The notes below the pieces were generated by a model. The model ran no database searches. It was not told the DNA's origin and saw only the letters and a program-made list of their open reading frames with translations. A stretch of DNA of 12,903 nt. It comes from DAISJI01 sp964559835. GTDB lineage: Bacteria; Acidobacteriota; Terriglobia; Terriglobales; Acidobacteriaceae. Where the stretch lies: the NCBI GenBank assembly GCA_964559835.1, contig CAZLJE010000066.1:1-12903 (forward strand), given 5' to 3'. The position numbers and the translations under genes were made by a program. Positions 5,671 through 12,903 of this stretch are shown piece by piece. Position 1 is the stretch's first letter. The number at the start of each line of letters is the position of its first letter.

Positions 5671-5800
5671 TTCCCGTTTTAGCACTAAGCCTCCAAGTTC
5701 TCGCCGCGCTAGGACTTTTCCCTACCCACGAACTTTAAAGCTGGTGTTATTGTAAGTAGCTGCCCAGGAACTCTGATCTGTCGGCCCGAGGTCTTGCTCC

Positions 5801-8800
5801 ATGCGGACTGCACCACGGTTGGCGTCTCTCTCCTTGCTGTTGCTCATTTTCATAGCATTGCCGGCCGCTGCGCAGAAAGCCCGCGCCCGTATTGCTGCTC
5901 CCATCGACGACCGCAACCTCGTGGCGCTTCCCGGCAACACGCACCCGCTGGCTCGGCCCGAGTTCGACGCAGGCACCGCGCCCGCCGATCTGCCTGCGAA
6001 CCGCATGATCCTGCTGCTGTCGCGTGCTCCCGAGCAGCAGGCAGCGCTCGAAAAGTTCCTCGCCGACCAGCAGGACCCTGGCTCCGCAAACTATCTGCAC
6101 TGGCTCACCCCGGCCGAGTTCGGCGACAAGTTCGGCCCCGCCGACGGCGACGTTGCTACTGTGACCAACTGGCTGCGCAGCCAGGGCTTCGTCGTCGAGC
6201 GGGTCACCGCCGGCAAGAACGCGATTGAATTCTCCGGCACTGCCGCACTCGTTCAGCGCGCCTTCCACACCGCCCTGCATCAGTACGTCGTGAATGCGCA
6301 GGAGTATTGGGCGAATGCTCAAGATCCCCAGATTCCCGCCGCCCTCACTCCCGTCGTGCGCGGCATCGTGTCTCTGAACAACTTTCCGCGCAAGCCGCTG
6401 TCGCATCGACTCGGAGCTTTTTCCCGCCAGCCCGACGGCACCGTCAAGCCGCAATTCACCGTCTCCAACAGTTCCGGCACCTACTACGCCCTCGGTCCGG
6501 CCGACTTCGCCACCATCTACAACACCAATTCTCTGCTGCAAGCCGGTAACAACGGCGCCGGACAGACCGTCGCTATCCTCGGCCGGAGCAACGTCCATCT
6601 CTCTGACGTCGCCACCTTCCGCAATTTCTTCGGCTTGGGTGCGGGTAACACATCCGTCGTCATCGATGGCCCCGATCCCGGCATCGTTCCCGGCGACGAA
6701 GACGAATCGGTTCTGGACTTGGAGTGGGCTAGTGCCGTCGCACCTTCCGCATCGGTGGTCCTCGTCTCTGCCGAGGGCACGGCTACCACCAGCGGTCTGG
6801 AATTGGCGGCTCTCCACGTCATCGACAAGAATCTCGCCGGCATCATGAGCTTGAGCTATGGCATATGTGAGTCGGCGCTGGGCGCTGCCGGTAATCAATA
6901 CATCCAGTCCCTCTGGCAGCAGGCTGCCGCCCAGGGCATTACCGTGATCGTCTCCGCCGGTGATTCCGGTTCCGCCGGCTGCGACTACCAGGCCATCGGC
7001 CAGATCGCTGATTCCGGCATCGCCGTCAACGGTTTGGCTTCGACCGCTTACAACGTCGCGATTGGGGGCACCGATTTCGATGATGCCGGAAGCCAGTCGA
7101 CATACTGGAACTCAACCAACAACTCGACCACGCACGGCTCGGCTCTGTCTTACATCCCGGAGACCGCCTGGAACTCCACCTGTGCCGCCACCGCTTCCGC
7201 CGGAAATTTGAACGTCTGTCCACAGATGCCGGCCAGCGGCTCGCCTTCCTCTTCCAGCGGCTTGAACATTCTGGCGGGTGCGGCAGGCGCCAGTAGTTGC
7301 GCCGTCTCTACATCCTCCGGCGGCGCCGTCCAATGCCAGGCCGGAAATCCCAAGCCGTCCTGGCAGATCGCGACCGGTGTTCCGGCCGATAGCGTCCGCG
7401 ATCTTCCCGATGTATCCCTGTTCTCTGCCGTCCGCTCCAACAGCCACAGCTTCTACGTGGTTTGCCAGTCCGACCTTCCTGGCATGACCTATGCGTGCAC
7501 CTCCACGACCAATCTCACCTTTGCTGGCGTCGGTGGAACTTCGGTCGCGGCCGCCAGTTTCGCGGGCATCGTCGCCCTTGCGCAGCAGAAGGCTGGCACG
7601 CGCCTCGGAAACATCAACTATCTTCTCTATAGTCTCGCCTCGCAGTCCGGCGCTTCCTGCGCTTCCACCGCGTCTCCCGCTTCGTCCTGCATCTTCAATG
7701 ATGTCGTTAGCGGCAACATCTCCGTCCCCTGCAAAGCCGGTTCGCCCAATTGCAGCCAGACATCCGGCGCCGCGACCGGAGTAATGGTCGACGGCTCAGC
7801 CTCGCCTGCATTTATGGCAGGTGCCGGATACGATCTCGCTACCGGACTAGGTTCTGTCAATGTGACCAACCTTGTATCCGGTATTGCCAACGCCATCAAG
7901 AACGCTGCCCCGACCACTACGAGCCTCACGCTGAACGGTTCTACCGCTGCCATTACCGCGCAGCACGGCGCTGCCATCAGCGTTGCCGTCGGCGTCTCCC
8001 CGACATCATCCACCGGGACGGTCTCGTTGATGGGGAAAACGGGAGGAATGGGGTCCGCGGCTTTGAATTCCGGTGCGGCCGCATGGAATTCGCATCTTTT
8101 CCCCGGCGGCAGCTATGCCGTCACCGCCCATTATCCGGGCGACGCCACGCACGTCGCCAGCGACTCCAACTCCATCAATGTGACCATCAACCCCGAGCCG
8201 AGTCAGACCTTCGTCAATTTCATCACCTTCGGCTCGAACCACTCGTTCACCGCCGCCAGCGTTGATTACGGCGCGCCATACATACTCCGTGCCGATGTAA
8301 CCGACGCCGCCGGCACCGTCTCGTCCGCGACCGGCGTGAATAGCACTTGTTCCACCGGCACTGCCAGTTGCCCGACCGGCGCCCTCACCATCACCGCGAA
8401 CGGTTCGCCGCTCGACCTAGGCACATACCCGCTCAACAGCCAGGGATTCGCCGAAGACCACCCCATCCAACTTCCCGCCGGTACCTACTCCGTCGTTGCT
8501 TCCTACCCCGGTGACGCCAGCTATAACGCCAGCACCGGCAGCGCGACCTTGACCGTGAACAAGGCCCAGACCACACTCACCGCCAACACACCCGTCGTGG
8601 GCACGTTTCAGTATGGGTCGCAAGGACAGATCAACGCCTCCCTGTCCACGAAGAGTTCCGGGGGCGCGCCTACCGGCACGTACACCTTCACGGATAACGG
8701 TTCTCCGGCGGGTAATAGCGTGAAACAGTCGTTCCAGGACGCTCGCGCCGCGAGCGGCCCGAGTTACGCAAGCGTCACTTATTACGGCTGGTACATCCCG

Positions 8801-10354
8801 CCCTCAGTCGGGACCCACACCCTGTACGCGCAGTATTCTGGTGACGCCAACTACCTGCCGTCGGACTCTTCCGCCGCCCCGTTCACCGTGACAGTCGTGA
8901 AGGCGAATACGACGATCAATGGAGGTTTGTCGTCCTACGTCGCGCTTCCAACGACTAAGGTTACGCTCACCGCCAACGTTCAGACCTCTTCCCAACTGGC
9001 GCAACCCACTGGCACCGTCACCTTCTATGACAACGGCACTCCAATCAACGGAACTGTCGTGTACGGCCCCGAACCGGGCTACTACAGTGCGGCAGTGCAA
9101 GCCACGCTCACCACAACCTTCCCTGTCGCCACCCACACCATCACAGCCACCTACTCCGGCGACTCCAACTACGGTGCGGCAGCGTCCCAGCCCGTGGGCA
9201 CCCTGAAGGTCTACGACAAGCTTCCTTCTAACGTCGCGGTCAACGCCGAACTGAATCCCACCGTCGTGAATTACAGCACGAAGCTGACTGCCACCATCTC
9301 AGCCACTAATTTCCCCGGCGCTCCCGCAATGACCGGCACTGTCACTTTCGCCGACAACGGCCAGCCGCTGAGCGGCACCGTGGCTTACAGTTCGTTTACT
9401 TACAACACTGGCAACCTCACTGCCACCCTGCCGTACGCATTCACCGCGACTGGCACCCATAACATCACCGCAACCTACTCCGGTGACTCGACGTACGCGA
9501 CCGCCACCTCACCGGTGGTGGCGCTGAACGTGGTGAGCAAACTCTCGACCTCGATCAACTTCAACCCGAATGGTGGCGTCGTCAACCAGCCTGTTTTTCT
9601 AAGCGTGGGAGTGAACACGTCGAATATTTATGCCGGTCCGGTCATGGGCGGCACCGTCACCTTTCTCGACGGAGGGGTCCCACTCGCCGGCAACGTTACG
9701 TATGAGACGTATCAGGGGTACCTCATCGCCAGAATGACGTACACGTTCACGACCGCCGGCACCCACAACCTGACTGCGCAGTACAGCGGCGACACCAATT
9801 ATGCCAGCGCCACTTCGAACGTTGCGGCATGGAACATCCTTGGCCCGCTCGCCGTCTTGCTCCAGGGCAACAACCTCACGGCTCCATCTACCGGAGGATC
9901 TGGCAACGTCAGTGTGGTGGTGTTCAATTCGACCGCAAACGCAATGGCCGTGACCGTTACCTGTACCCCAGATTCCTCATCCGCGAGTTGCTCTCTGAAT
10001 CCGAACAGCTTCAACGTCCCTGCTGGAAGCACCGTCGCTCCCAACCTGACCTACACCGTGCCCCGGCTCGGTTCCGGCCTCCGCCGCCACGGTCCGTTCA
10101 CAATCCCCATTGTCTTCGCCGCCGCACTGGTCGGACTGCCCTTGCTCACGCGCAAACAGCGGACCTTCCTGCTCACATTTGTATTAGCTGGGTTTCTGAT
10201 CGCGCTCGTCTCTTGCGGAGGTGGAGGAGGTTCCTCGAGCGGCGGCGCCACTACCGGTACCGGCAATGCGTCGCCGAAGGTTTACAAATTCACCGTCACT
10301 GCAACCTCCGGCTCCAACACCGACTCGCAAGTGTTAACCGTCACGGTGCAGTGA
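5801..10354 (+). CDS. Exported S53-family (kumamolisin/sedolisin-type) serine-carboxyl protease with Ig-like repeats and a C-terminal membrane segment
   Basis: 1517-aa secreted protease. Signal peptide 1-24 (cleavage near AAA-Q). Pro-kumamolisin activation domain about 50-205 (LLLSRAPEQQAALEKFL, YLHWLTPAEFGDKFGP), removed by self-cleavage in this family. Catalytic domain about 225-700 with Glu E302 and Asp D306 (DESVLDLEWA), oxyanion Asp D388 (SAGDSGSAG) and nucleophile Ser S581 (GGTSVAAASFAG, with Ala where many members have Pro); the C-terminal calcium-site region is FNDVVSG and YDLATGLGS. Then six Ig-like repeats of 102-124 residues, each with a YxGDxxY-like signature whose Asp is at 781, 905, 1015, 1121, 1229 and 1331. 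After a further beta domain come two hydrophobic helices (about 1432-1450 and 1455-1471), a lipobox-like LVSC (C1472) with five Gly, and a 40-residue beta tail. Start: ATG with GAGG 9 nt upstream. Monocistronic. Role: extracellular or envelope-bound proteolysis at acidic pH (family knowledge). Confidence 0.95.
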   Translation: MRTAPRLASLSLLLLIFIALPAAAQKARARIAAPIDDRNLVALPGNTHPLARPEFDAGTAPADLPANRMILLLSRAPEQQAALEKFLADQQDPGSANYLHWLTPAEFGDKFGPADGDVATVTNWLRSQGFVVERVTAGKNAIEFSGTAALVQRAFHTALHQYVVNAQEYWANAQDPQIPAALTPVVRGIVSLNNFPRKPLSHRLGAFSRQPDGTVKPQFTVSNSSGTYYALGPADFATIYNTNSLLQAGNNGAGQTVAILGRSNVHLSDVATFRNFFGLGAGNTSVVIDGPDPGIVPGDEDESVLDLEWASAVAPSASVVLVSAEGTATTSGLELAALHVIDKNLAGIMSLSYGICESALGAAGNQYIQSLWQQAAAQGITVIVSAGDSGSAGCDYQAIGQIADSGIAVNGLASTAYNVAIGGTDFDDAGSQSTYWNSTNNSTTHGSALSYIPETAWNSTCAATASAGNLNVCPQMPASGSPSSSSGLNILAGAAGASSCAVSTSSGGAVQCQAGNPKPSWQIATGVPADSVRDLPDVSLFSAVRSNSHSFYVVCQSDLPGMTYACTSTTNLTFAGVGGTSVAAASFAGIVALAQQKAGTRLGNINYLLYSLASQSGASCASTASPASSCIFNDVVSGNISVPCKAGSPNCSQTSGAATGVMVDGSASPAFMAGAGYDLATGLGSVNVTNLVSGIANAIKNAAPTTTSLTLNGSTAAITAQHGAAISVAVGVSPTSSTGTVSLMGKTGGMGSAALNSGAAAWNSHLFPGGSYAVTAHYPGDATHVASDSNSINVTINPEPSQTFVNFITFGSNHSFTAASVDYGAPYILRADVTDAAGTVSSATGVNSTCSTGTASCPTGALTITANGSPLDLGTYPLNSQGFAEDHPIQLPAGTYSVVASYPGDASYNASTGSATLTVNKAQTTLTANTPVVGTFQYGSQGQINASLSTKSSGGAPTGTYTFTDNGSPAGNSVKQSFQDARAASGPSYASVTYYGWYIPPSVGTHTLYAQYSGDANYLPSDSSAAPFTVTVVKANTTINGGLSSYVALPTTKVTLTANVQTSSQLAQPTGTVTFYDNGTPINGTVVYGPEPGYYSAAVQATLTTTFPVATHTITATYSGDSNYGAAASQPVGTLKVYDKLPSNVAVNAELNPTVVNYSTKLTATISATNFPGAPAMTGTVTFADNGQPLSGTVAYSSFTYNTGNLTATLPYAFTATGTHNITATYSGDSTYATATSPVVALNVVSKLSTSINFNPNGGVVNQPVFLSVGVNTSNIYAGPVMGGTVTFLDGGVPLAGNVTYETYQGYLIARMTYTFTTAGTHNLTAQYSGDTNYASATSNVAAWNILGPLAVLLQGNNLTAPSTGGSGNVSVVVFNSTANAMAVTVTCTPDSSSASCSLNPNSFNVPAGSTVAPNLTYTVPRLGSGLRRHGPFTIPIVFAAALVGLPLLTRKQRTFLLTFVLAGFLIALVSCGGGGGSSSGGATTGTGNASPKVYKFTVTATSGSNTDSQVLTVTVQ

Positions 10355-10363
10355 CGCTTTGGG

Positions 10364-10434
10364 CTCTGCGTTCTCTGCCCCGCTGCGTCCTCTGCGCTGA
10401 TATTTTGATTTTTGTGGGCAACGAGGGTCCTTGC
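10364..10434. repeat. Dispersed intergenic repeat, second copy, directly downstream of the protease gene
   Basis: CTCTGCGTTCTCTGCCCC, then CTGCGCTGATATTTTGATTT, TGTGGG and GCAACGAGGGTCCTTG repeat, in the same orientation and order, the words at 5532-5603, with small insertions. It begins 10 bp after the protease stop codon and lies in the gap between two convergent genes. A GGGC...GCCC imperfect hairpin (10416-10438) could act as a terminator but has no T-tract. Confidence 0.75.
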
Positions 10435-10441
10435 GCCCGGA

Positions 10442-10474
10442 GCCCCATGCCCTGAGCCCTGAGCCCTGCGCCCT
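10442..10474. repeat. Short tandem GAGCCCT-type heptamer run
   Basis: GCCCCATGCCCTGAGCCCTGAGCCCTGCGCCCT-like sequence made of consecutive CCCTGAG/CCCTGCG heptamers, reaching into the stop codon of the M48 gene. Related CCCTAAGCCC and CCCGAGCCCT words occur within the repeat at 5501-5640, so it probably belongs to the same repeat family. Confidence 0.6.
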
Positions 10475-11624
10475 ACTCCGTTCTCTTCCTCAGCGTGGGC
10501 ATGCTCGTCTTCCCGCCGTCGATGCGGTGCGAGTCCTCGATGCCCCGCAGGCGCCGCTTGACTTCCTGGAACTCGCTCGTGTCTACGATGTAATCCTCGC
10601 GTGCCGGCAGGTAAGCTTTGATCTCTTCCTGCGCTCGCTTGATCCGGTCCTGCGTCATCGGGTGCGTCGCGAACGCCTTGCCCAGAAAACTCATCTTCTG
10701 TTTTTCGTCCAGCCGCAGCTTCTCGAAGAACTTGACGAACTCCTCCGGGTCATACCCGCTGGCGTACTGATATTCCAGCCCCAGCATGTCGGCCTCGCGC
10801 TCCGCGTCGCGGCTGAACTTCAGCATCGACATCGGCATCGCCAGCCCGATCACCTGCCGCGCCGCATATCCCGCTGGCCCTCCGACGAAGATCAACGGGA
10901 TCGACGCCATGTTGAGGATCTGGTTCCTCGTCGCGTTCTTCGTCGCGTGGCGCGCCGCCACATGCGCGATCTCGTGCGCCATCACGCCGGCCAGCTCCGC
11001 CTCGTTGTCCGCCGCCAGTATCAGCCCCGCGTTCACGTAGAAGAACCCGCCCGGCAGCGCGAACGCGTTCACTTCCTCGTTGTCCAGCACCTTGATCGTG
11101 AACGGCACCTTTGCGTCCGAATTCCGCACCAGGTTCTGTCCAATGCGGTTCACATATTCGGTTACGACGGGGTCCTTCACCATCTTCGCGCCCGCTTCCA
11201 CCTCGGCCGCCATCTCCCGCCCCATGTCCGTCTCTCTTTGCAGCGAGTAGAAGTCGAGCCCCTTTCCCACTCCCCGGTCGCCGATTTTGTTGACGTCATA
11301 TCTCGCCTGCAGGTGTCTCGTCGTCTTCGGCACGATCGGCTGCGGCGGCGGAGGAGGCGGTGGCATCCTCGGGATGAGCGGCGACACCAGCGCCTTCGGT
11401 TGCCGGCTGATATCGAGGTCCGGCAGGTTCGGCGGCACTTCTACAGCGCTCCCCGTCATTCCAGGGAGAGGGTTTAACGTCGGCTGAATCCGCTCCGCCG
11501 CTTGCCGTTCCCCGAGTCCGACGGAGTTCGCCTGCTGCTGTTGCGCCGTCTGCGCGCTAACGTTGATCGTTAAAAGAATGGACAGGAAAAGGAAGGAGCG
11601 ACAAATGAGGCCCGGGACCCGCAC
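10473..11624 (-). CDS. Exported M48-family zinc metalloprotease (BepA/LoiP-like)
   Basis: 383-aa periplasmic or envelope zinc endopeptidase of the M48 family, which removes damaged or misassembled envelope proteins. Signal peptide 1-25 (FLFLSILLTINVSAQ). Residues 26-120 are a low-complexity linker with Gln-rich start and seven consecutive Pro (88-94). Peptidase domain about 125-340: zinc motif HEIAH with H217, E218, H221; third ligand in the EREAD motif (E275); substrate-cleft region NAFALPGGFFYVNAGL before it. Conserved THPMTQDRI motif near 320. A hydrophobic stretch LNMASIPLIFVGGPAGYAA follows the active site, as in other M48 proteases; no TPR repeats, unlike BepA. Start: GTG at 11622-11624; an in-frame TGA two codons upstream excludes a longer product, with GGCGG at 6-nt spacing as a weak ribosome site. 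Convergent with the protease gene and divergent from groES. Single GTAAAC word (minus strand, 11708-11713) lies about 85 bp upstream. Confidence 0.93.
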   Translation of the reverse strand: MRVPGLICRSFLFLSILLTINVSAQTAQQQQANSVGLGERQAAERIQPTLNPLPGMTGSAVEVPPNLPDLDISRQPKALVSPLIPRMPPPPPPPQPIVPKTTRHLQARYDVNKIGDRGVGKGLDFYSLQRETDMGREMAAEVEAGAKMVKDPVVTEYVNRIGQNLVRNSDAKVPFTIKVLDNEEVNAFALPGGFFYVNAGLILAADNEAELAGVMAHEIAHVAARHATKNATRNQILNMASIPLIFVGGPAGYAARQVIGLAMPMSMLKFSRDAEREADMLGLEYQYASGYDPEEFVKFFEKLRLDEKQKMSFLGKAFATHPMTQDRIKRAQEEIKAYLPAREDYIVDTSEFQEVKRRLRGIEDSHRIDGGKTSMPTLRKRTE

Positions 11625-11748
11625 AGTTCACCGCCGTCGATCTGTTTTTCTTAGAACTGCCGCTGCAACTCCTTGTTGCCTCCTTCATCATCAACTTCTC
11701 TCCTCCTGTTTACCCATCCTTCATCCTTGAGTCTCCCCCACTCACCTC
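11625..11748. other. Divergent intergenic region between the M48 gene and groES
   Basis: Pyrimidine-rich on the plus strand (11670-11710). It must contain the promoter of the M48 gene on the minus strand, which I cannot place. A 44-codon minus-strand frame (11557-11691) with an AGGAG before its ATG overlaps the M48 start in another frame; it is not called as a gene. Confidence 0.4.
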
Positions 11749-11778
11749 TTGACATTTTTCAGACTGGTCATTTACATT
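11749..11778 (+). promoter_or_regulatory. Sigma-70-type promoter of groES-groEL
   Basis: Perfect -35 TTGACA (11749-11754), 18-bp spacer, and -10 TACATT (11773-11778, four of six consensus bases). The -10 overlaps the first bases of the CIRCE operator, the classic arrangement for repression by HrcA. Confidence 0.75.
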
Positions 11779-11803
11779 GGCACTCGTTTAGCAGGAGTGC
11801 TAA
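11777..11803 (+). promoter_or_regulatory. CIRCE operator (HrcA binding site)
   Basis: TTGGCACTC (11777-11785), 9-bp spacer GTTTAGCAG, GAGTGCTAA (11795-11803). The consensus is TTAGCACTC-N9-GAGTGCTAA, so only one base differs. It lies 114 bp upstream of the groES ATG, leaving a leader of about 130 nt. HrcA itself is not encoded in the window. Confidence 0.95.
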
Positions 11804-11916
11804 CAACCAGCCACTCCGACCCAAGGTTCAGTTTGGGGAATCCTCGTAAGACACTGATTTAACAACTTTTGTTCGCATCCAAACCAACGAATTGAATTCA
11901 GCGAAGGAGCTGCGAC

Positions 11917-12243
11917 ATGGCTAAGCTAACTCCCCTGCATGACCGAATCCTGGTCAAGCGGATCGAAGAAGCAGAAACGACGCGCGGCGGCATCATCATC
12001 CCCGACTCGGCGAAGGACAAGCCGCAGGAAGGCGAAGTGATTGCTGCCGGCAAAGGCAAAGTCAACGAAGAAGGAAAGGTCCGTCCCCTCGACGTAAAGG
12101 AAGGCGACCGCATTCTCTTCGGCAAGTACTCGGGCACCGAGATCGTCATCGACGCTGAAGAGTTCCTCATCATGCGCGAAGAGGAAGTCCTCGGCATCCT
12201 GACCGGCGCCAAAAAGACGGAAAAAGCCGGCGCCCACAAATAA
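11917..12243 (+). CDS. groES: Co-chaperonin GroES (Hsp10)
   Basis: Lid of the GroEL chaperonin, cytoplasmic; a heptamer that caps the GroEL cavity. 108 aa, slightly longer than the usual 95-100 because of a Lys/Ala-rich C-terminal tail (AKKTEKAGAHK). Seen: N-terminal LTPLHDRILVKR (4-15), mobile loop EEAETTRGGIIIPDSAK (17-33) with the hydrophobic GGIII tripeptide (24-28) that contacts GroEL, and the conserved VKEGDRILFGKYSGTEI beta region. Strong Shine-Dalgarno AAGGAG at 7-nt spacing before the ATG. First gene of the CIRCE-controlled operon; groEL follows after 119 bp. Confidence 0.98.
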   Translation: MAKLTPLHDRILVKRIEEAETTRGGIIIPDSAKDKPQEGEVIAAGKGKVNEEGKVRPLDVKEGDRILFGKYSGTEIVIDAEEFLIMREEEVLGILTGAKKTEKAGAHK

Positions 12244-12310
12244 GGCCTCAGGTTTGAGGCGTCAGGCTTCAGGACCAGCTCAATTCCCTGATGACTGACC
12301 GGCCCAGTTC

Positions 12311-12335
12311 CGCCAGGCAAGCCTGGCTAGTACAC
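12311..12335 (-). repeat. 25-bp dispersed palindromic repeat, copy 2, in the groES-groEL gap
   Basis: Exact reverse complement of 5443-5467, with palindromic core GCCAGGCAAGCCTGGC (12312-12327). It sits 67 bp after the groES stop and 27 bp before the groEL ATG, so it would be part of the operon transcript and could fold into a hairpin. A separate hairpin GCCTCA-GGTT-TGAGGC (12245-12260) lies right after the groES stop. Confidence 0.85.
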
Positions 12336-12362
12336 AACAAGATCTACGAAGGAGATTGAAAA

Positions 12363-12903
12363 ATGGCGAAGCAGATTGTGCACGGTGAGGAGTCGCGGCA
12401 GTCGATCCTCCGTGGCGTCAACCTTCTGGCCGACGCGGTGAAGGTCACCCTCGGTCCCAAGGGACGCAACGTCGTTATCGAAAAGAAGTTCGGTTCGCCG
12501 ACCATCACCAAGGACGGCGTGACCGTTGCCAAGGAAATCGAACTCAAAGAGCCCCTGGAGAACATGGGCGCGCAGATGGTGCGCGAAGTCGCCAGCAAGA
12601 CCAGCGACGTGGCCGGTGATGGCACCACCACCGCCACCGTTCTGGCTCAGGCCATCTTCCGCGAAGGCGTGAAGACCGTCGCCGCGGGCGCGAATCCGAT
12701 GGCGCTCAAGCGCGGCATCGACCTGGCCGTGAAGGCCGTTTGCGGCACGCAGGACGCCGAAGGCAACCGCACCGGTTCCGCCCTCGACAAGCTGTCGCAG
12801 AACGTCTCCGGCGACATGAAGAAGATCGCCGAAGTCGGCACCATCTCCGCCAACAACGACGAGACCATCGGCAAGATCATCGCCGAGGCCATGAAGAAGG
12901 TCG
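12363..12903 (+). CDS. groEL: Chaperonin GroEL (Hsp60), C-terminus cut by window edge
   Basis: ATP-driven folding chamber, cytoplasmic; 180 of about 540-550 residues are present (equatorial domain and start of the intermediate domain). Seen: nucleotide loops VTLGPKGRN (28-36) and GDGTTTATVL (85-94), with D51 and D86 equivalent to ATPase residues of the E. coli protein, and VGTISANNDETIG (158-170) near the hinge. Between KRGID and VGTIS it carries 34 residues after the first AV (124-157, containing GTQDAEGNRTGSALDK) where E. coli has 22, so a 12-residue insertion. Start ATG with AAGGAGA at 7-nt spacing. Second gene of the CIRCE-controlled operon. Confidence 0.98.
   Translation, partial: MAKQIVHGEESRQSILRGVNLLADAVKVTLGPKGRNVVIEKKFGSPTITKDGVTVAKEIELKEPLENMGAQMVREVASKTSDVAGDGTTTATVLAQAIFREGVKTVAAGANPMALKRGIDLAVKAVCGTQDAEGNRTGSALDKLSQNVSGDMKKIAEVGTISANNDETIGKIIAEAMKKV

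Noticed and set aside
5416..5685. 89-codon minus-strand frame upstream of the protease
   Set aside because: Lies entirely within dispersed repeats (5443-5467 and 5501-5670) and translates their sequence.
5747..6898. 383-codon minus-strand frame opposite the protease
   Set aside because: Antisense shadow of a gene with intact signal peptide, propeptide and catalytic residues.
10431..11477. 348-codon plus-strand frame opposite the M48 gene
   Set aside because: Arg/His/Leu-rich antisense shadow; the minus strand has signal peptide and HEIAH zinc site.
11557..11691. 44-codon minus-strand frame (MMKEATRSCSGSS...) overlapping the M48 start, with AGGAG before its ATG
   Set aside because: Could be a leader peptide, but it overlaps the signal-peptide codons of the M48 gene in another frame and has no protein-like features; not enough to call.
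12245..12260. GCCTCA-GGTT-TGAGGC hairpin after groES as a terminator
   Set aside because: The stem is only 6 bp and no T-tract follows; groEL must be transcribed through it, so at most a weak attenuator or processing site.

Overview
The window looks like a piece of a GC-rich chromosome of an Acidobacteriota member, probably Terriglobia/subdivision 1. This is an inference from several things together: a very long S53 (kumamolisin-type) protease with bacterial Ig repeats and an unusual C-terminal hydrophobic/Cys-Gly segment, a histidine kinase without a HAMP domain, short palindromic repeats scattered between genes, and a CIRCE-controlled groES-groEL pair. No single marker proves the taxon, and there are no rRNA or tRNA genes here.

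Left part (1-5347), all on the minus strand. From right to left in the direction of transcription: a possible 48-aa small gene (5201-5347), a secreted LTXXQ/Spy-CpxP-like protein (4579-5127) with its own terminator, a 47-aa single-helix membrane peptide not previously recognised by me (4357-4500), a sensor histidine kinase (2257-4173) that overlaps an OmpR-family response regulator by 8 bp (1575-2264), a stand-alone receiver protein (1045-1473), a repeat-rich gene-free gap, and the start of an ABC transporter ATPase that runs off the left edge (1-637). The most interesting point is regulatory. Upstream of the kinase-regulator operon, of the LTXXQ gene and of the stand-alone receiver there are GTAAA-like direct repeats in exact 11-bp phase, all in the same orientation relative to their gene. 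This is the spacing of an OmpR/CpxR-type operator, and an LTXXQ protein is the classical Cpx target, so the cluster reads as a self-contained Cpx-like envelope-stress system.

Middle part (5348-10472). A roughly 450-bp gene-free stretch carrying several dispersed repeats leads into the 1517-aa S53 protease gene on the plus strand. A second copy of one of these repeats follows the protease gene directly, so the gene is flanked by direct repeats about 4.8 kb apart. The protease is predicted to be exported, self-processed and anchored at the cell envelope.

Right part (10473-12903). An exported M48 zinc metalloprotease (minus strand) is divergent from the groES-groEL operon (plus strand). The groES promoter has a TTGACA -35 box and a near-perfect CIRCE operator, indicating HrcA control. 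The groES-groEL gap holds an inverted copy of the same 25-bp palindromic repeat found at 5443-5467. groEL is cut by the right edge after 180 residues. Overall, most genes here (two-component system, Spy/CpxP-like protein, M48 protease, GroESL) concern protein quality control and stress.
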